Assembly: GCA_900543295.1 (NCBI GenBank)
Contig: UQQY01000080.1
Span: forward strand, 1-9,891
Origin: an uncultured Oscillospiraceae bacterium
GTDB lineage: Bacteria > Bacillota > Clostridia > Oscillospirales > Ruminococcaceae
Direction of reading: 5' to 3'
DNA: 9,891 bases
A model generated the notes under the pieces. That model was not told the DNA's origin. It saw nothing but the letters and a program-made list of their open reading frames with translations, and made no database searches. The position numbers were made by a program, and so were the translations under genes. Positions 1 to 6,431 of the stretch are shown one piece after another (position 1 is the stretch's first letter; the number at the start of each line of letters is the position of its first letter).

Positions 1-375
1 GCTCCCGAAACCGAACTGGAACAAGCTGTGTGCCGCTACGGGATCGGCGAATTCGGCGTTTCGATTGACGACATGCCCGATACAGGACGTTTCCGCTACC
101 TGATCGCCGGTGTCTATACGCAGGGCGATGTGCCGGACGGAATGACCATTTATGAGGTTCCCGCCCTTTACTGGGCCAAATTCTCCTGCGTCGGGCCGCT
201 TCCCGGCGCCCCGCAATCCGTCAATACGAAAATTTTCAGCGAATGGCTGCCGAACAATTCGGAATATGAACTGGCGGCAGGGGTCAGCCTCGAATGGTAC
301 AGCTCCGAAGGAAAAACCACGGACGCGGACTACGAAAGCGCTGTCTGGATTCCGGTCAAGAAAAAAGACGCTTAA
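1..375 (+). CDS. GyrI-like / AraC-type effector-binding domain protein (3' end)
   Basis: The frame is open from the first base, so the start lies upstream of the window and 124 residues are visible; an internal GTG at 28 is not a convincing start because the frame simply continues through it. The visible part has the look of the C-terminal half of a GyrI-like small-molecule-binding domain: a run ending in a Gly-Val-Tyr-Thr strand, then YEVPALYWAKF, a segment with a Trp-Leu pair (SEWLPNNSEYEL), the acidic LEWYSSEG region, and a closing strand AVWIPVKKK. In the family this last pattern (W-x-P-V-K/+) ends the fold. Such domains occur alone or behind an AraC-type helix-turn-helix region, which could be upstream and unseen. 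It binds hydrophobic or cationic ligands in characterised members; the ligand here is unknown. The gene ends at a TAA followed by a terminator. Confidence 0.7.
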   Translation, partial: APETELEQAVCRYGIGEFGVSIDDMPDTGRFRYLIAGVYTQGDVPDGMTIYEVPALYWAKFSCVGPLPGAPQSVNTKIFSEWLPNNSEYELAAGVSLEWYSSEGKTTDADYESAVWIPVKKKDA

Positions 376-395
376 ACTCGTTTCACTACAGTTAT

Positions 396-434
396 AAAAA
401 GGTCTCCGGTTCATTTTGAACCGGAGACCTTTTT
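396..434. terminator. Bidirectional intrinsic terminator between convergent genes
   Basis: A perfect 18-bp inverted repeat (396-413 with 417-434) surrounds a 3-base TTT loop. The stem core is GGTCTCCGGTTCA and its flanks are an A-run on the left and a T-run on the right, so it can act as an intrinsic terminator in both directions. It lies between the stop of the plus-strand effector-binding gene (375) and the stop of minus-strand hppA (450), 15 bases from the latter. Confidence 0.93.
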
Positions 435-449
435 ACTTATCGGAAAGCT

Positions 450-2564
450 TTACTTTATCAGCGTAAAGTGAGAGAACAAACCAGCCAGCGTATTGGCAAC
501 CGTAGACATCGTTTTAATGAAGATGTCAAGCGCTACGCCGACAACGTCCTTTCTCGTGTCGCCGATGGTATCGCCGGTAACAGCCGCTTTATGCGCGGCA
601 GATCCTTTTCCGTGGCCTTTTAAGAAGCCGCCTTCGATATATTTTTTCGCATTGTCGAACGCACCGCCGGAGTTGCCCATGAACAGCGCGCGCGGAATTG
701 CCACAATGGTCGCGCCCACAAGCAGGCCGCCCACGAATTCCACACCAAACAGGAAGCCGCCCGCAATCGGAACAAGCAGCGCCAGAACAGACGGAACCAG
801 CATCTTGCGCAGCGCCTGCTTTGCAGCCATTTGAATGCAGCGATTGTAATCCGGTCGAACAGTACCCTCCAAAACGCCCGGGACAGACAATTGACGGTCG
901 CCCTCATCCGCCATTAAGCGCGCGGACTCGATCGTATTGTCAGACAGCATTGCAGAGAAATATTCGATCAGCGCGCCGCCGATGATGCCGCCGGCGATAA
1001 CAATGTTCAAAACCGGCTCTGCATTTGCCGCCGTATAGTTGCCGACATATGCGACAATCAGAGATACCGTTGCAAAAGCGGCAGAGCCAATCGCAAAGCC
1101 CTTACCGATTGCCGCAGTGGTGTTGCCCACAGAGTCGAGCTTATCGGTAATGACACGAACCTTTGCATCCAGATGACAGGATTCCGCAAGACCGCCCGCA
1201 TTATCCGCAATCGGACCGAACGCATCAATGGAAACGGTAGCGCCGACAAAGGCCAGCATGCCGAGCGCCGAAATCGCAATACCATATGTTCCGCACAGCA
1301 TACCGGATAAAAGCAGCGCCACGCCAATAACCAGAATCGGCATCAGGCAGGAACGGGAGCCGATCGCATCGCCTTTGGTTACAACAAACGCCTCGCCCTC
1401 GGTCGCCATCTCTGCAAGCTTTCTCGTAGGCTTATAGTCTGTGCTCGTATAGTATTCCGTAATCGAACCGATTGCAATGCCGCTTATAATGCCCAGCACG
1501 CTGGAAATCCATGGAGACAGCCAGCCGCAGATAAACTCGTCGTAAAGCGGGACGTCTTTGAAAATGACATACGAGGCCAGCAGACCGATAAGTACCGTAA
1601 GACCCGCAGAAATCCATGTTGCAAGATTCAGCTCTCTCGACGGGTTATCGCCCATTTTCCGGATAGCCGCAAAGCCAAGGCCCAGCAAACATCCAAGCAG
1701 GCCGCCGCCGGCCAGAATAATCGGGAAAATACAGGTTGCAGTAAAAGTAGCCTCGGTAACTGCACTGCCAGACGCCGTCGCACTGTTAAAGATAGTCACC
1801 GCAATCATGATTGCCGCAACCATTGTCGCCACAAAGCTTTCCAGAAGGTCGGAGCAGTTGCCGGCAATATCGTTGACATTATCGCCGATAAAATCCGCCA
1901 CAACATTCGGAACGCGGCTGTCGTCCTCCGGCATATCATGACGAAGCTTCGCCAGAATATCAGAAGAAATATCCGCAGCCTTTGTATAGTTGCCGCCTGC
2001 TACGCGGTTAAACATCGCAACCACGGAGCATCCGAGCGAATAGGTGGTAAGGCGCATAATAAAGGGATTGCATTCCATGCTTGCCAAAAGGCCGGTGGAA
2101 ACCGCGTCCGTTTTTACGCCGCCCCAAATAATCAGCACCAGAATAAGGCCGAGCATACCAAACGCCTGTACGCTAAGACCGCTGATGCTGCCGCCGCAAA
2201 GCGCCACCTTGACTGTTTTGCCAATCGAAAGCGTTTCGCGGGCCCTGTTCGCTGTGCGGACATTTGCATATGTTGCGCTGCGCATGCCAAGTACGCACAC
2301 AACGCTGCTCATGCAGGCGCCAAACAGAAAGGTAATGCCGCTTGTCGCTTCTACAAAGAGGCTGAATACCAGCGCGATTACGACAACCACAATAGCGATC
2401 GTCTTATACTCCGTCTTCATAAAAGTTGAAGCGCCGCTGCGGATGATTCCAGCCATTTCGATCATTTCGTCCGTACCTTCACTCATTTTTCTAATACGGA
2501 AATAATTAAAGAAAACATAAGCCAAGGTAAGCACAATGACACAAAGAACAATGTACCAAGCCAT
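450..2564 (-). CDS. hppA: Membrane-bound ion-translocating pyrophosphatase, K+-dependent type
   Basis: A polytopic membrane enzyme that hydrolyses pyrophosphate and pumps H+ and/or Na+ out of the cytoplasm. The 704 residues match the usual family size. Hallmarks in order: FNRVAGGNYTKAAD (185-198), EDDSR (213-217), ADFIGDNVNDIAG (223-235), EYYTST (370-375), DAFGPIADNAGGLAES (447-462), GNTTAAIGKGFAIGSAA (480-496), GGAFDNAKKYIE (633-644), GKGSAAHKAAVTGDTIGD (652-669) and KD (672-673). Ala484 and Gly487 stand where K+-independent enzymes carry Lys and Thr, which points to K+ activation. A Glu in LLES (242) occupies the place of the helix-6 Glu of Thermotoga-type Na+ pumps, but pump specificity cannot be settled by eye. 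The C-terminal loop is divergent: TRKDVVGVALD replaces the usual P-x-KD-T-x-GP-x-x-N. The ATG has AGGAGG 12 bases upstream (2577-2582). It is monocistronic, with its own promoter and terminator. Confidence 0.96.
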   Translation of the reverse strand: MAWYIVLCVIVLTLAYVFFNYFRIRKMSEGTDEMIEMAGIIRSGASTFMKTEYKTIAIVVVVIALVFSLFVEATSGITFLFGACMSSVVCVLGMRSATYANVRTANRARETLSIGKTVKVALCGGSISGLSVQAFGMLGLILVLIIWGGVKTDAVSTGLLASMECNPFIMRLTTYSLGCSVVAMFNRVAGGNYTKAADISSDILAKLRHDMPEDDSRVPNVVADFIGDNVNDIAGNCSDLLESFVATMVAAIMIAVTIFNSATASGSAVTEATFTATCIFPIILAGGGLLGCLLGLGFAAIRKMGDNPSRELNLATWISAGLTVLIGLLASYVIFKDVPLYDEFICGWLSPWISSVLGIISGIAIGSITEYYTSTDYKPTRKLAEMATEGEAFVVTKGDAIGSRSCLMPILVIGVALLLSGMLCGTYGIAISALGMLAFVGATVSIDAFGPIADNAGGLAESCHLDAKVRVITDKLDSVGNTTAAIGKGFAIGSAAFATVSLIVAYVGNYTAANAEPVLNIVIAGGIIGGALIEYFSAMLSDNTIESARLMADEGDRQLSVPGVLEGTVRPDYNRCIQMAAKQALRKMLVPSVLALLVPIAGGFLFGVEFVGGLLVGATIVAIPRALFMGNSGGAFDNAKKYIEGGFLKGHGKGSAAHKAAVTGDTIGDTRKDVVGVALDIFIKTMSTVANTLAGLFSHFTLIK

Positions 2565-2584
2565 GTTGAATCATGACCTCCTTC

Positions 2585-3029
2585 AATAATAGAAATTGCA
2601 TTCCGCGCACCGTCCGTCCGGCTCAGCAGAACAAGTATGATCGAAACCTGCATCTTGCAAATCCCGAAATCGAATTTATTGTATCATACGCCGCTGATTT
2701 CACGCAATATCCGAAACGACGAATTATTTCTTTTCTATTTATGCATTTTTCACAAGTCGCAAAACCTTCTTTCAATATCTTGCACCAAATTATACAACAT
2801 CTATTTTATAAAGTTATATTATAAGCGCCAATATTTTTTAATTATAAATCGTTATTTTATACCTGTAATATACTTTTATAAACAATGCTTTTTCTCATTT
2901 TACTGTTTCTCCCTTTTAAGTTTATAATCTTTACAAACAATTGGATCTGATTTTCCGCCTGCTGTTCACAACGTCCTTCATATTCACTTTAAATATATGC
3001 TGTTGCCCCTTCCATTCTGAAAAAAAGTA
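2585..3029. other. AT-rich gene-free region between divergent hppA and SIS genes
   Basis: Apart from the candidate hppA promoter and leader, no gene is supported here. Short open frames exist (for example 2637-2927 on the plus strand) but they lack a ribosome binding site and encode unstructured Phe/Tyr/Ile-rich sequence typical of translated AT-rich spacer. From about 2740 to 2940 the DNA is strongly AT-rich with many A and T runs. I see no tRNA, repeat array, riboswitch or convincing terminator in it. Confidence 0.6.
2678..2707 (-). promoter_or_regulatory. Candidate SigA promoter of hppA
   Basis: Read on the minus strand, TTGCGT (2707-2702) is followed after 18 bases by TACAAT (2683-2678), and TG one base before the -10 makes it an extended -10 element. 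Transcription would start near 2671 and give a leader of about 105 bases before the hppA ATG. Other TATAAT-like hexamers on this strand (2794-2789, 2823-2818) lack a matching -35 and lie in AT-rich DNA where they are expected by chance. Confidence 0.55.
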
Positions 3030-3038
3030 TGTTAAAAT
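3030..3038 (+). promoter_or_regulatory. Extended -10 promoter of the SIS-domain gene
   Basis: TGTTAAAAT fits the extended -10 pattern TGnTAAAAT (TG 3030-3031, hexamer 3033-3038). No good -35 is present at 16-18 bases; TTGCCC at 3003-3008 is too far for this -10. Extended -10 promoters tolerate a poor -35. The transcript would begin around 3045, immediately before a hairpin. Confidence 0.5.
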
Positions 3039-3048
3039 GATTTACAAA

Positions 3049-3068
3049 GACGAAGAAGCCTCTTCGTC
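3049..3068 (+). promoter_or_regulatory. Hairpin at the predicted 5' end of the SIS transcript
   Basis: GACGAAGA (3049-3056) and TCTTCGTC (3061-3068) form a perfect 8-bp stem with a 4-base AGCC loop. It is not followed by a T-run, so it is unlikely to be a terminator. Because the predicted start is near 3045, it would sit at the extreme 5' end of the mRNA, where it could protect against 5' decay; as DNA it could equally be an operator for a repressor. The AGAGGAG ribosome binding site lies 24 bases further on and is not paired by this stem. Confidence 0.5.
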
Positions 3069-3106
3069 CTTTCCAAAAAATCTTATGGAAAAGAGGAGAT
3101 TATGCA

Positions 3107-4213
3107 ATGACGGTAACAGTTTTGGATTGCATTGAGCGGGTTCAGCCAATCGTGCAGAACATGCTTGATAACAGAAAAGAGATTACGAAGGATCTGCTTC
3201 AGTATTTGGGAAAGCGTGTAGGCGAGCTGGATGAGATCGTTTTGATCGGCTCCGGCACTTCGAACACCTCCGCATGGACTTCCCGTCTGGCAATGGAGAA
3301 AATGGCAAAGCTCCGCATCACTACGATTTTGCCGAACGAATTTATGTACGACAGAAAGCGGTTTAACCAAAATGCGCTGTATATCTTTACTTCTCAGTCC
3401 GGCAATTCTATTCTGACAAGAGAGTGTATGCGGAACCTGAAAAAGGCCGGCTATCTTACCTGCGGCATCACGGAAGCCTCCACCACGGATATTGGAAAGG
3501 AAGCCGGCGTACACGTCGACATGAGCTGCGGGAAAGAGGAATACGGCTGCCGCACCATCGGCTACTGCGCTTCTGTTCTCACACATATGCTGATCGCGCT
3601 CGAGATCGGTCTTGCCTCCGGCCGTCTGCCGCAGGCGGAATACGACGCCTATATCGCAGACGCTTACAAAGTGCCGCAGAGCCATAAGGCCATCTGCGAA
3701 AAGACACTCGCCTGGTATGAGGCGAACGAAAAGAGCCTTGTCAACGCCGACTGCTATGTTTTATACGGCGCGGCAAGTCTGTGGGGCGTCGCACTGGAAG
3801 GCGCTCTGAAGATTATGGAGATGGCCAAGCGCATCGCCATCGGATATGAACTGGAGGACGGCCTCCATGGGCCGACCATGGCGTTCAATGAAAAGACCTG
3901 CGTCATCGCACTTGACGGCGGCGACCCGGGCAGTGAGAAAGCTCTTGGCTGCGGCGAAATGGCGAAATCCGAATCCGGAAAGGGCTTTATCATCGGCGGT
4001 AAGGGATTCGATTCAACCGACCTCTCTTTTGACGTTGTGTCCAATAACTTCCGCTCGCTTGAGTTCGCACCGGCCGTTCAGATTCTTGCTTATAAGCTCT
4101 CGCAGTCTCTGGGCATTGATCTGACCGCTCCGCTGGCTCCGCAGAAAAAGGAATATTTCGCTTTGCATGACGAGCCTGCTTTATCTTCAATCTATTCCGG
4201 CGATAAAGAATAA
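3107..4213 (+). CDS. Tandem SIS-domain sugar-phosphate isomerase/deglycase-like protein
   Basis: A 368-residue cytoplasmic protein with two SIS folds, related to the isomerase half of GlmS and to fructosamine-6-phosphate deglycases such as FrlB. The first SIS domain (about 35-165) has GSGTSNTSA (48-56) and the Ser-rich phosphate-binding loop TSQSGNSILT (95-104), matching the CGTS and SQSGET motifs of GlmS. The second (about 210-340) has YGAASLWGVALEGALKIMEM (220-239) and the Glu-rich stretch ELEDGLHGP (248-256), which corresponds to the E-L-K-H-GP catalytic region of the family. There is no N-terminal glutaminase domain, so it is not a complete GlmS. The substrate is most likely an amino-sugar phosphate or a glycated amino acid phosphate, but it cannot be named from the sequence. 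AGAGGAG (3092-3098) lies 8 bases before the ATG. A hairpin terminator follows directly, and an HAD phosphatase gene starts 67 bases after the stop. Confidence 0.85.
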   Translation: MTVTVLDCIERVQPIVQNMLDNRKEITKDLLQYLGKRVGELDEIVLIGSGTSNTSAWTSRLAMEKMAKLRITTILPNEFMYDRKRFNQNALYIFTSQSGNSILTRECMRNLKKAGYLTCGITEASTTDIGKEAGVHVDMSCGKEEYGCRTIGYCASVLTHMLIALEIGLASGRLPQAEYDAYIADAYKVPQSHKAICEKTLAWYEANEKSLVNADCYVLYGAASLWGVALEGALKIMEMAKRIAIGYELEDGLHGPTMAFNEKTCVIALDGGDPGSEKALGCGEMAKSESGKGFIIGGKGFDSTDLSFDVVSNNFRSLEFAPAVQILAYKLSQSLGIDLTAPLAPQKKEYFALHDEPALSSIYSGDKE

Positions 4214-4221
4214 GAAAATGC

Positions 4222-4260
4222 AGGAAAGCGGCTGTGTATCTGCACAGCCGCTTCCTTTTT
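4222..4260 (+). terminator. Intrinsic terminator after the SIS gene
   Basis: AAGCGGCTGTG (4226-4236) pairs with CACAGCCGCTT (4243-4253) around a 6-base loop; the stem can be extended by AGG/CCT past one bulged A. Five T residues (4256-4260) follow. The next gene's Shine-Dalgarno begins only about ten bases later, so the hairpin may set a lower read-through level for the downstream gene instead of ending the unit completely. Confidence 0.85.
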
Positions 4261-4280
4261 GTTAATTGAGAAGGAGTCTT

Positions 4281-5087
4281 ATGGTAAAACTAATCGTTAC
4301 AGATATGGATAACACGCTAATTCTTCCGGATAAAGCGCTGCCAAAAGGGATTTTTCCGCTCATTTCCCGTCTGTATGAAAAGGGGATTCGTTTCGCAGCG
4401 GCCAGCGCGCGTCACTATAATGTACTGCATCAAATGTTTGGCGCAGCAGCAAGCATCATGGGCTTCATCTGCGACAACGGCGCTTACGGCGAGATAGACG
4501 GATGCACCTTTGCAGGCGAAGCGCTTTGCTGTGAAGAGCTTTCCCGCATTATTGATGTTTGCAGCGCGATTCCCGGTATTCACATTTCCCTTTCCACACG
4601 CAACGCCATGTATTATCAGGGCGATGCGCCAAAAAAACCGCAGAGCCATGCGCAATCTGTAAACGCACTGTATCACAGGCGATATGTTCCTTGTCTGTCT
4701 GCTGTAAAAGACGACGTCTATCGTGTAATGGTCTACGATCCAGCCGGTGTTCTCTCCCATTCTCTTCCCATTCTGAAACGCGCGTTTGGCAGCACGATGA
4801 GCGTTACGGCAACGGATGTTGTCTGCGTGGATATTATGAAGCAGGGCATCAATAAGGGAACCGGACTTGCCGCGCTGCAGGAGCGCTTACATATTACCTC
4901 TGAGGAAACCATGGCCTTCGGTGATTACTACAATGACATCGAAATGCTTGACCGCGCCTATTATAGCTATGCGGTGGAAAATGCTGAAGCAGAAGTGAAA
5001 ACACACTGCCGTTTTCGCACGGAAAGCAATGCGGCATGCGGTGTGCTTTCCGCAATCGAAGCGTATCTGAAAGAAAACAATCTGTAA
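4281..5087 (+). CDS. Cof-type HAD-superfamily phosphatase (subclass IIB)
   Basis: A 268-residue cytoplasmic hydrolase, the normal size for Cof/YidA-like enzymes that remove phosphate from sugar phosphates and similar small molecules. All four HAD motifs are present: DMDNTL with nucleophile Asp8 and acid/base Asp10, Ser42 in AASAR, Lys192 in NKGTG, and GDYYND with Asp215 and Asp219. Motif I has Asn where Gly is usual (DxDNT instead of DxDGT), a change also seen in other members. The cap domain lies between motifs II and III (about 75-185). The ATG at 4281 is chosen over a TTG at 4266 because AAGGAG (4271-4276) lies just before it, though the 4-base spacing is short. No separate promoter is obvious, so it probably depends on read-through from the SIS gene, which suggests joint action on a phosphorylated sugar derivative. 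The exact substrate is unknown. Confidence 0.9.
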   Translation: MVKLIVTDMDNTLILPDKALPKGIFPLISRLYEKGIRFAAASARHYNVLHQMFGAAASIMGFICDNGAYGEIDGCTFAGEALCCEELSRIIDVCSAIPGIHISLSTRNAMYYQGDAPKKPQSHAQSVNALYHRRYVPCLSAVKDDVYRVMVYDPAGVLSHSLPILKRAFGSTMSVTATDVVCVDIMKQGINKGTGLAALQERLHITSEETMAFGDYYNDIEMLDRAYYSYAVENAEAEVKTHCRFRTESNAACGVLSAIEAYLKENNL

Positions 5088-5116
5088 ACAGTGTCCTGTA
5101 TAAGCGGTTTCGGGCA

Positions 5117-5145
5117 TTTACATTTTTCCGAATCAATGCTATACT
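5117..5145 (+). promoter_or_regulatory. Strong SigA-type promoter of the arginase-family gene
   Basis: TTTACA (5117-5122), a 17-base spacer and TATACT (5140-5145), with TG one base upstream of the -10 (5137-5138). Both hexamers are close to consensus and the spacing is ideal. The start is expected near 5152, giving a leader of about 38 bases before the ATG at 5190. It separates this gene's transcription from the preceding HAD gene. Confidence 0.8.
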
Positions 5146-5189
5146 GTTATTCGCATAATGGGTATAGATCAAAGAAACGGAGATCTTTT

Positions 5190-6062
5190 ATGTACGAATT
5201 ACTTGGCTGTTCTACGCACTATGGCGTTCCAAACAAAGGCGACGGTCTGACGGAATGCGTCCGCACGCTGAACCAGCGGCTTTTGGATCATCCAATCCGT
5301 GAAATACCGGAACAAACCTTACCCGAGGAGAACCTGCCAAATTTAAAATATTTAAACAGTGTTGCCGCTACCTGCTGGGATATTGCCGCAGCAGTCGATG
5401 AAATAAAGCGCCGCGGAAATACGCCGCTTTTTATCGGCGGCGATCACTCCGCCGCCATCGGATCGATCTCCGGCGACGCGGCAACAGAAAACCGCTTGGG
5501 ACTTTTATGGATTGATGCGCATTCTGATATTAACACGGATGCGTCCACTATTACCGGCAATATTCATGGCATGCCGGTGTCAGCGCTGATGGGATTCGGC
5601 AGCGAAAAGCTCTGTTCCGTGTACGGAGAAGAACCGAAGGTTTTGCCGGAGAATGCCGTTTTATTCGGACTGCGCGACGTTGATCCGCTTGAAGCAGAAA
5701 TCATTGAACGGTTAAACGTCAAATGCTATTATTTTTCCGAAATTATGCAGCGGGGACTGGACGCCTGTCTGGACGAGGCGAAAGCATACCTTTCCGGTAT
5801 TGGCCGCCTGCATGTAAGCTTTGACCTAGACTCCATGGATCCCGCTTATATCAAGGGAGTCAGCGTACCGGTTTCTGACGGCTTTCTTGAACAGGACGTT
5901 CTTCATATCTTTGAGCGTATCCTTCCAGCATATGACGTCTCCATGATCGATATTGTTGAGTTTAATCCTAAACGGGATACGGACGGCGAAACCGGCGCCT
6001 TCGCCGAGCGTTTGATCCGGCGCATCCTGTCCGGAGCATTTCTAACAAAAGGCCGGATATAG
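5190..6062 (+). CDS. Arginase-family ureohydrolase
   Basis: A 290-residue binuclear-manganese hydrolase of the arginase/agmatinase/formimidoylglutamase family; typical members are about 300 residues. Every metal ligand is present: His86 in GGDHS, Asp109, His111 and Asp113 in DAHSD, and Asp212 and Asp214 in FDLDSMDP. INTDASTITGNIHGMP (114-129) resembles the substrate-binding stretch of true arginases (D-I-N-T-x-x-x-x-SGN-x-HG-x-P), with Thr in place of Ser before Gly-Asn, and Glu257 in VEFNP matches the guanidinium-binding Glu of arginases. I therefore favour arginase (arginine to ornithine plus urea) over agmatinase, but without assay this is a family-level call. The ATG at 5190 has GGAG 7 bases upstream (5179-5182); an in-frame GTG at 5091 would place the promoter inside the gene and is rejected. 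It has its own promoter and no clear terminator before rpmB. Confidence 0.9.
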   Translation: MYELLGCSTHYGVPNKGDGLTECVRTLNQRLLDHPIREIPEQTLPEENLPNLKYLNSVAATCWDIAAAVDEIKRRGNTPLFIGGDHSAAIGSISGDAATENRLGLLWIDAHSDINTDASTITGNIHGMPVSALMGFGSEKLCSVYGEEPKVLPENAVLFGLRDVDPLEAEIIERLNVKCYYFSEIMQRGLDACLDEAKAYLSGIGRLHVSFDLDSMDPAYIKGVSVPVSDGFLEQDVLHIFERILPAYDVSMIDIVEFNPKRDTDGETGAFAERLIRRILSGAFLTKGRI

Positions 6063-6103
6063 TTTGTCTGCGATGAAATCGTCAAAAAAACTTTGAAAAA
6101 TGC

Positions 6104-6132
6104 TTGATTTTGTCTTCGTAATCTGATAAAAT
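6104..6132 (+). promoter_or_regulatory. SigA-type promoter of rpmB
   Basis: TTGATT (6104-6109), 17-base spacer, TAAAAT (6127-6132), with TG one base before the -10 (6124-6125). Transcription should start near 6139, leaving a leader of about 50 bases. A small dyad in the leader (TTTTGA 6147-6152 with TCAAAA 6156-6161) is too weak to call as a control element. Confidence 0.75.
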
Positions 6133-6187
6133 ATCTGATGTTAGACTTTTGATAGTCAAAATCAGTAACATAAAGGAGGTGCAGATC

Positions 6188-6376
6188 ATGGCAAAATGCG
6201 ATATCTGCGGAAAAGGTGTTACTTTTGGAATTAAGGTTTCTCACTCTCATAGACGTACCAACAGAGCTTGGAAGCCGAATGTAAGACGTGTTCGCGCCAT
6301 CGTTGACGGCAAACCGTGCCGCATCAATGCCTGCACCCGTTGCTTACGCTCAAATAAAGTAAACCGCGCAGTATAA
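6188..6376 (+). CDS. rpmB: 50S ribosomal protein L28
   Basis: A 62-residue basic protein of the large ribosomal subunit, the usual length in Firmicutes. The N-terminus MAKCDICGKG with later SHSHRRTNRAWKPN and RVRAIVDGKP is diagnostic of L28. Two Cys pairs, CDIC (4-7) and CTRC near the C-terminus, form the zinc-ribbon arrangement of the Cys-containing form of this protein. The ATG at 6188 has AGGAGGT (6174-6180) at a 7-base spacing; the frame stays open upstream to 6149, but that part lies in the leader. It is transcribed alone from its own promoter and ends at a bidirectional terminator. Confidence 0.98.
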   Translation: MAKCDICGKGVTFGIKVSHSHRRTNRAWKPNVRRVRAIVDGKPCRINACTRCLRSNKVNRAV

Positions 6377-6391
6377 TTCAAACAGCAAGCG

Positions 6392-6425
6392 AAAAAAGCC
6401 TGTACTTTTCAGTACAGGCTTTTTT
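6392..6425. terminator. Bidirectional intrinsic terminator between rpmB and the prophage operon
   Basis: A perfect 15-bp stem (6392-6406 with 6411-6425) with core GCCTGTACT, six A on the left and six T on the right. The loop is TTTC on the plus strand and therefore GAAA, a stable GNRA tetraloop, in a minus-strand transcript. It serves rpmB from the left, 15 bases past its stop, and the phage late operon from the right, only 6 bases from the stop of its last gene at 6432. Confidence 0.95.
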
Positions 6426-6431
6426 ATTTCT

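Noticed and set aside
493..2505. Several plus-strand open frames opposite hppA (for example 1558-1941, 1938-2429, 2044-2505).
   Set aside because: They are antisense shadows of a certain gene, lack ribosome binding sites and encode low-quality basic sequence.
2573..2927. Plus-strand open frames in the AT-rich spacer.
   Set aside because: No Shine-Dalgarno and composition typical of translated AT-rich noncoding DNA; no recognisable domain.
3083..3685. 200-residue minus-strand open frame opposite the SIS gene.
   Set aside because: The plus-strand frame has clear SIS motifs; the opposite frame is Cys/His/Arg-rich and without a ribosome binding site.
4266..4280. TTG start giving a five-residue longer HAD protein.
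   Set aside because: The added codons are themselves the Shine-Dalgarno region; the ATG at 4281 gives the family-typical MVKLIVTD start.
5147..5158. Dyad TTAT-TCGC-ATAA near the arginase transcription start, considered as an arginine-repressor box.
   Set aside because: Only a 4-bp half-site and a poor match to the ARG-box pattern; expected by chance in AT-rich promoter DNA.
5091..5189. GTG start that would extend the arginase by 33 residues.
   Set aside because: The extension would contain the near-consensus promoter, and the ATG at 5190 has a good ribosome binding site and a family-typical start.
6063..6187. Possible L28 autoregulatory leader or riboswitch.
   Set aside because: Only a weak 6-bp A/T dyad is visible; the sequence is fully explained by promoter and ribosome binding site.
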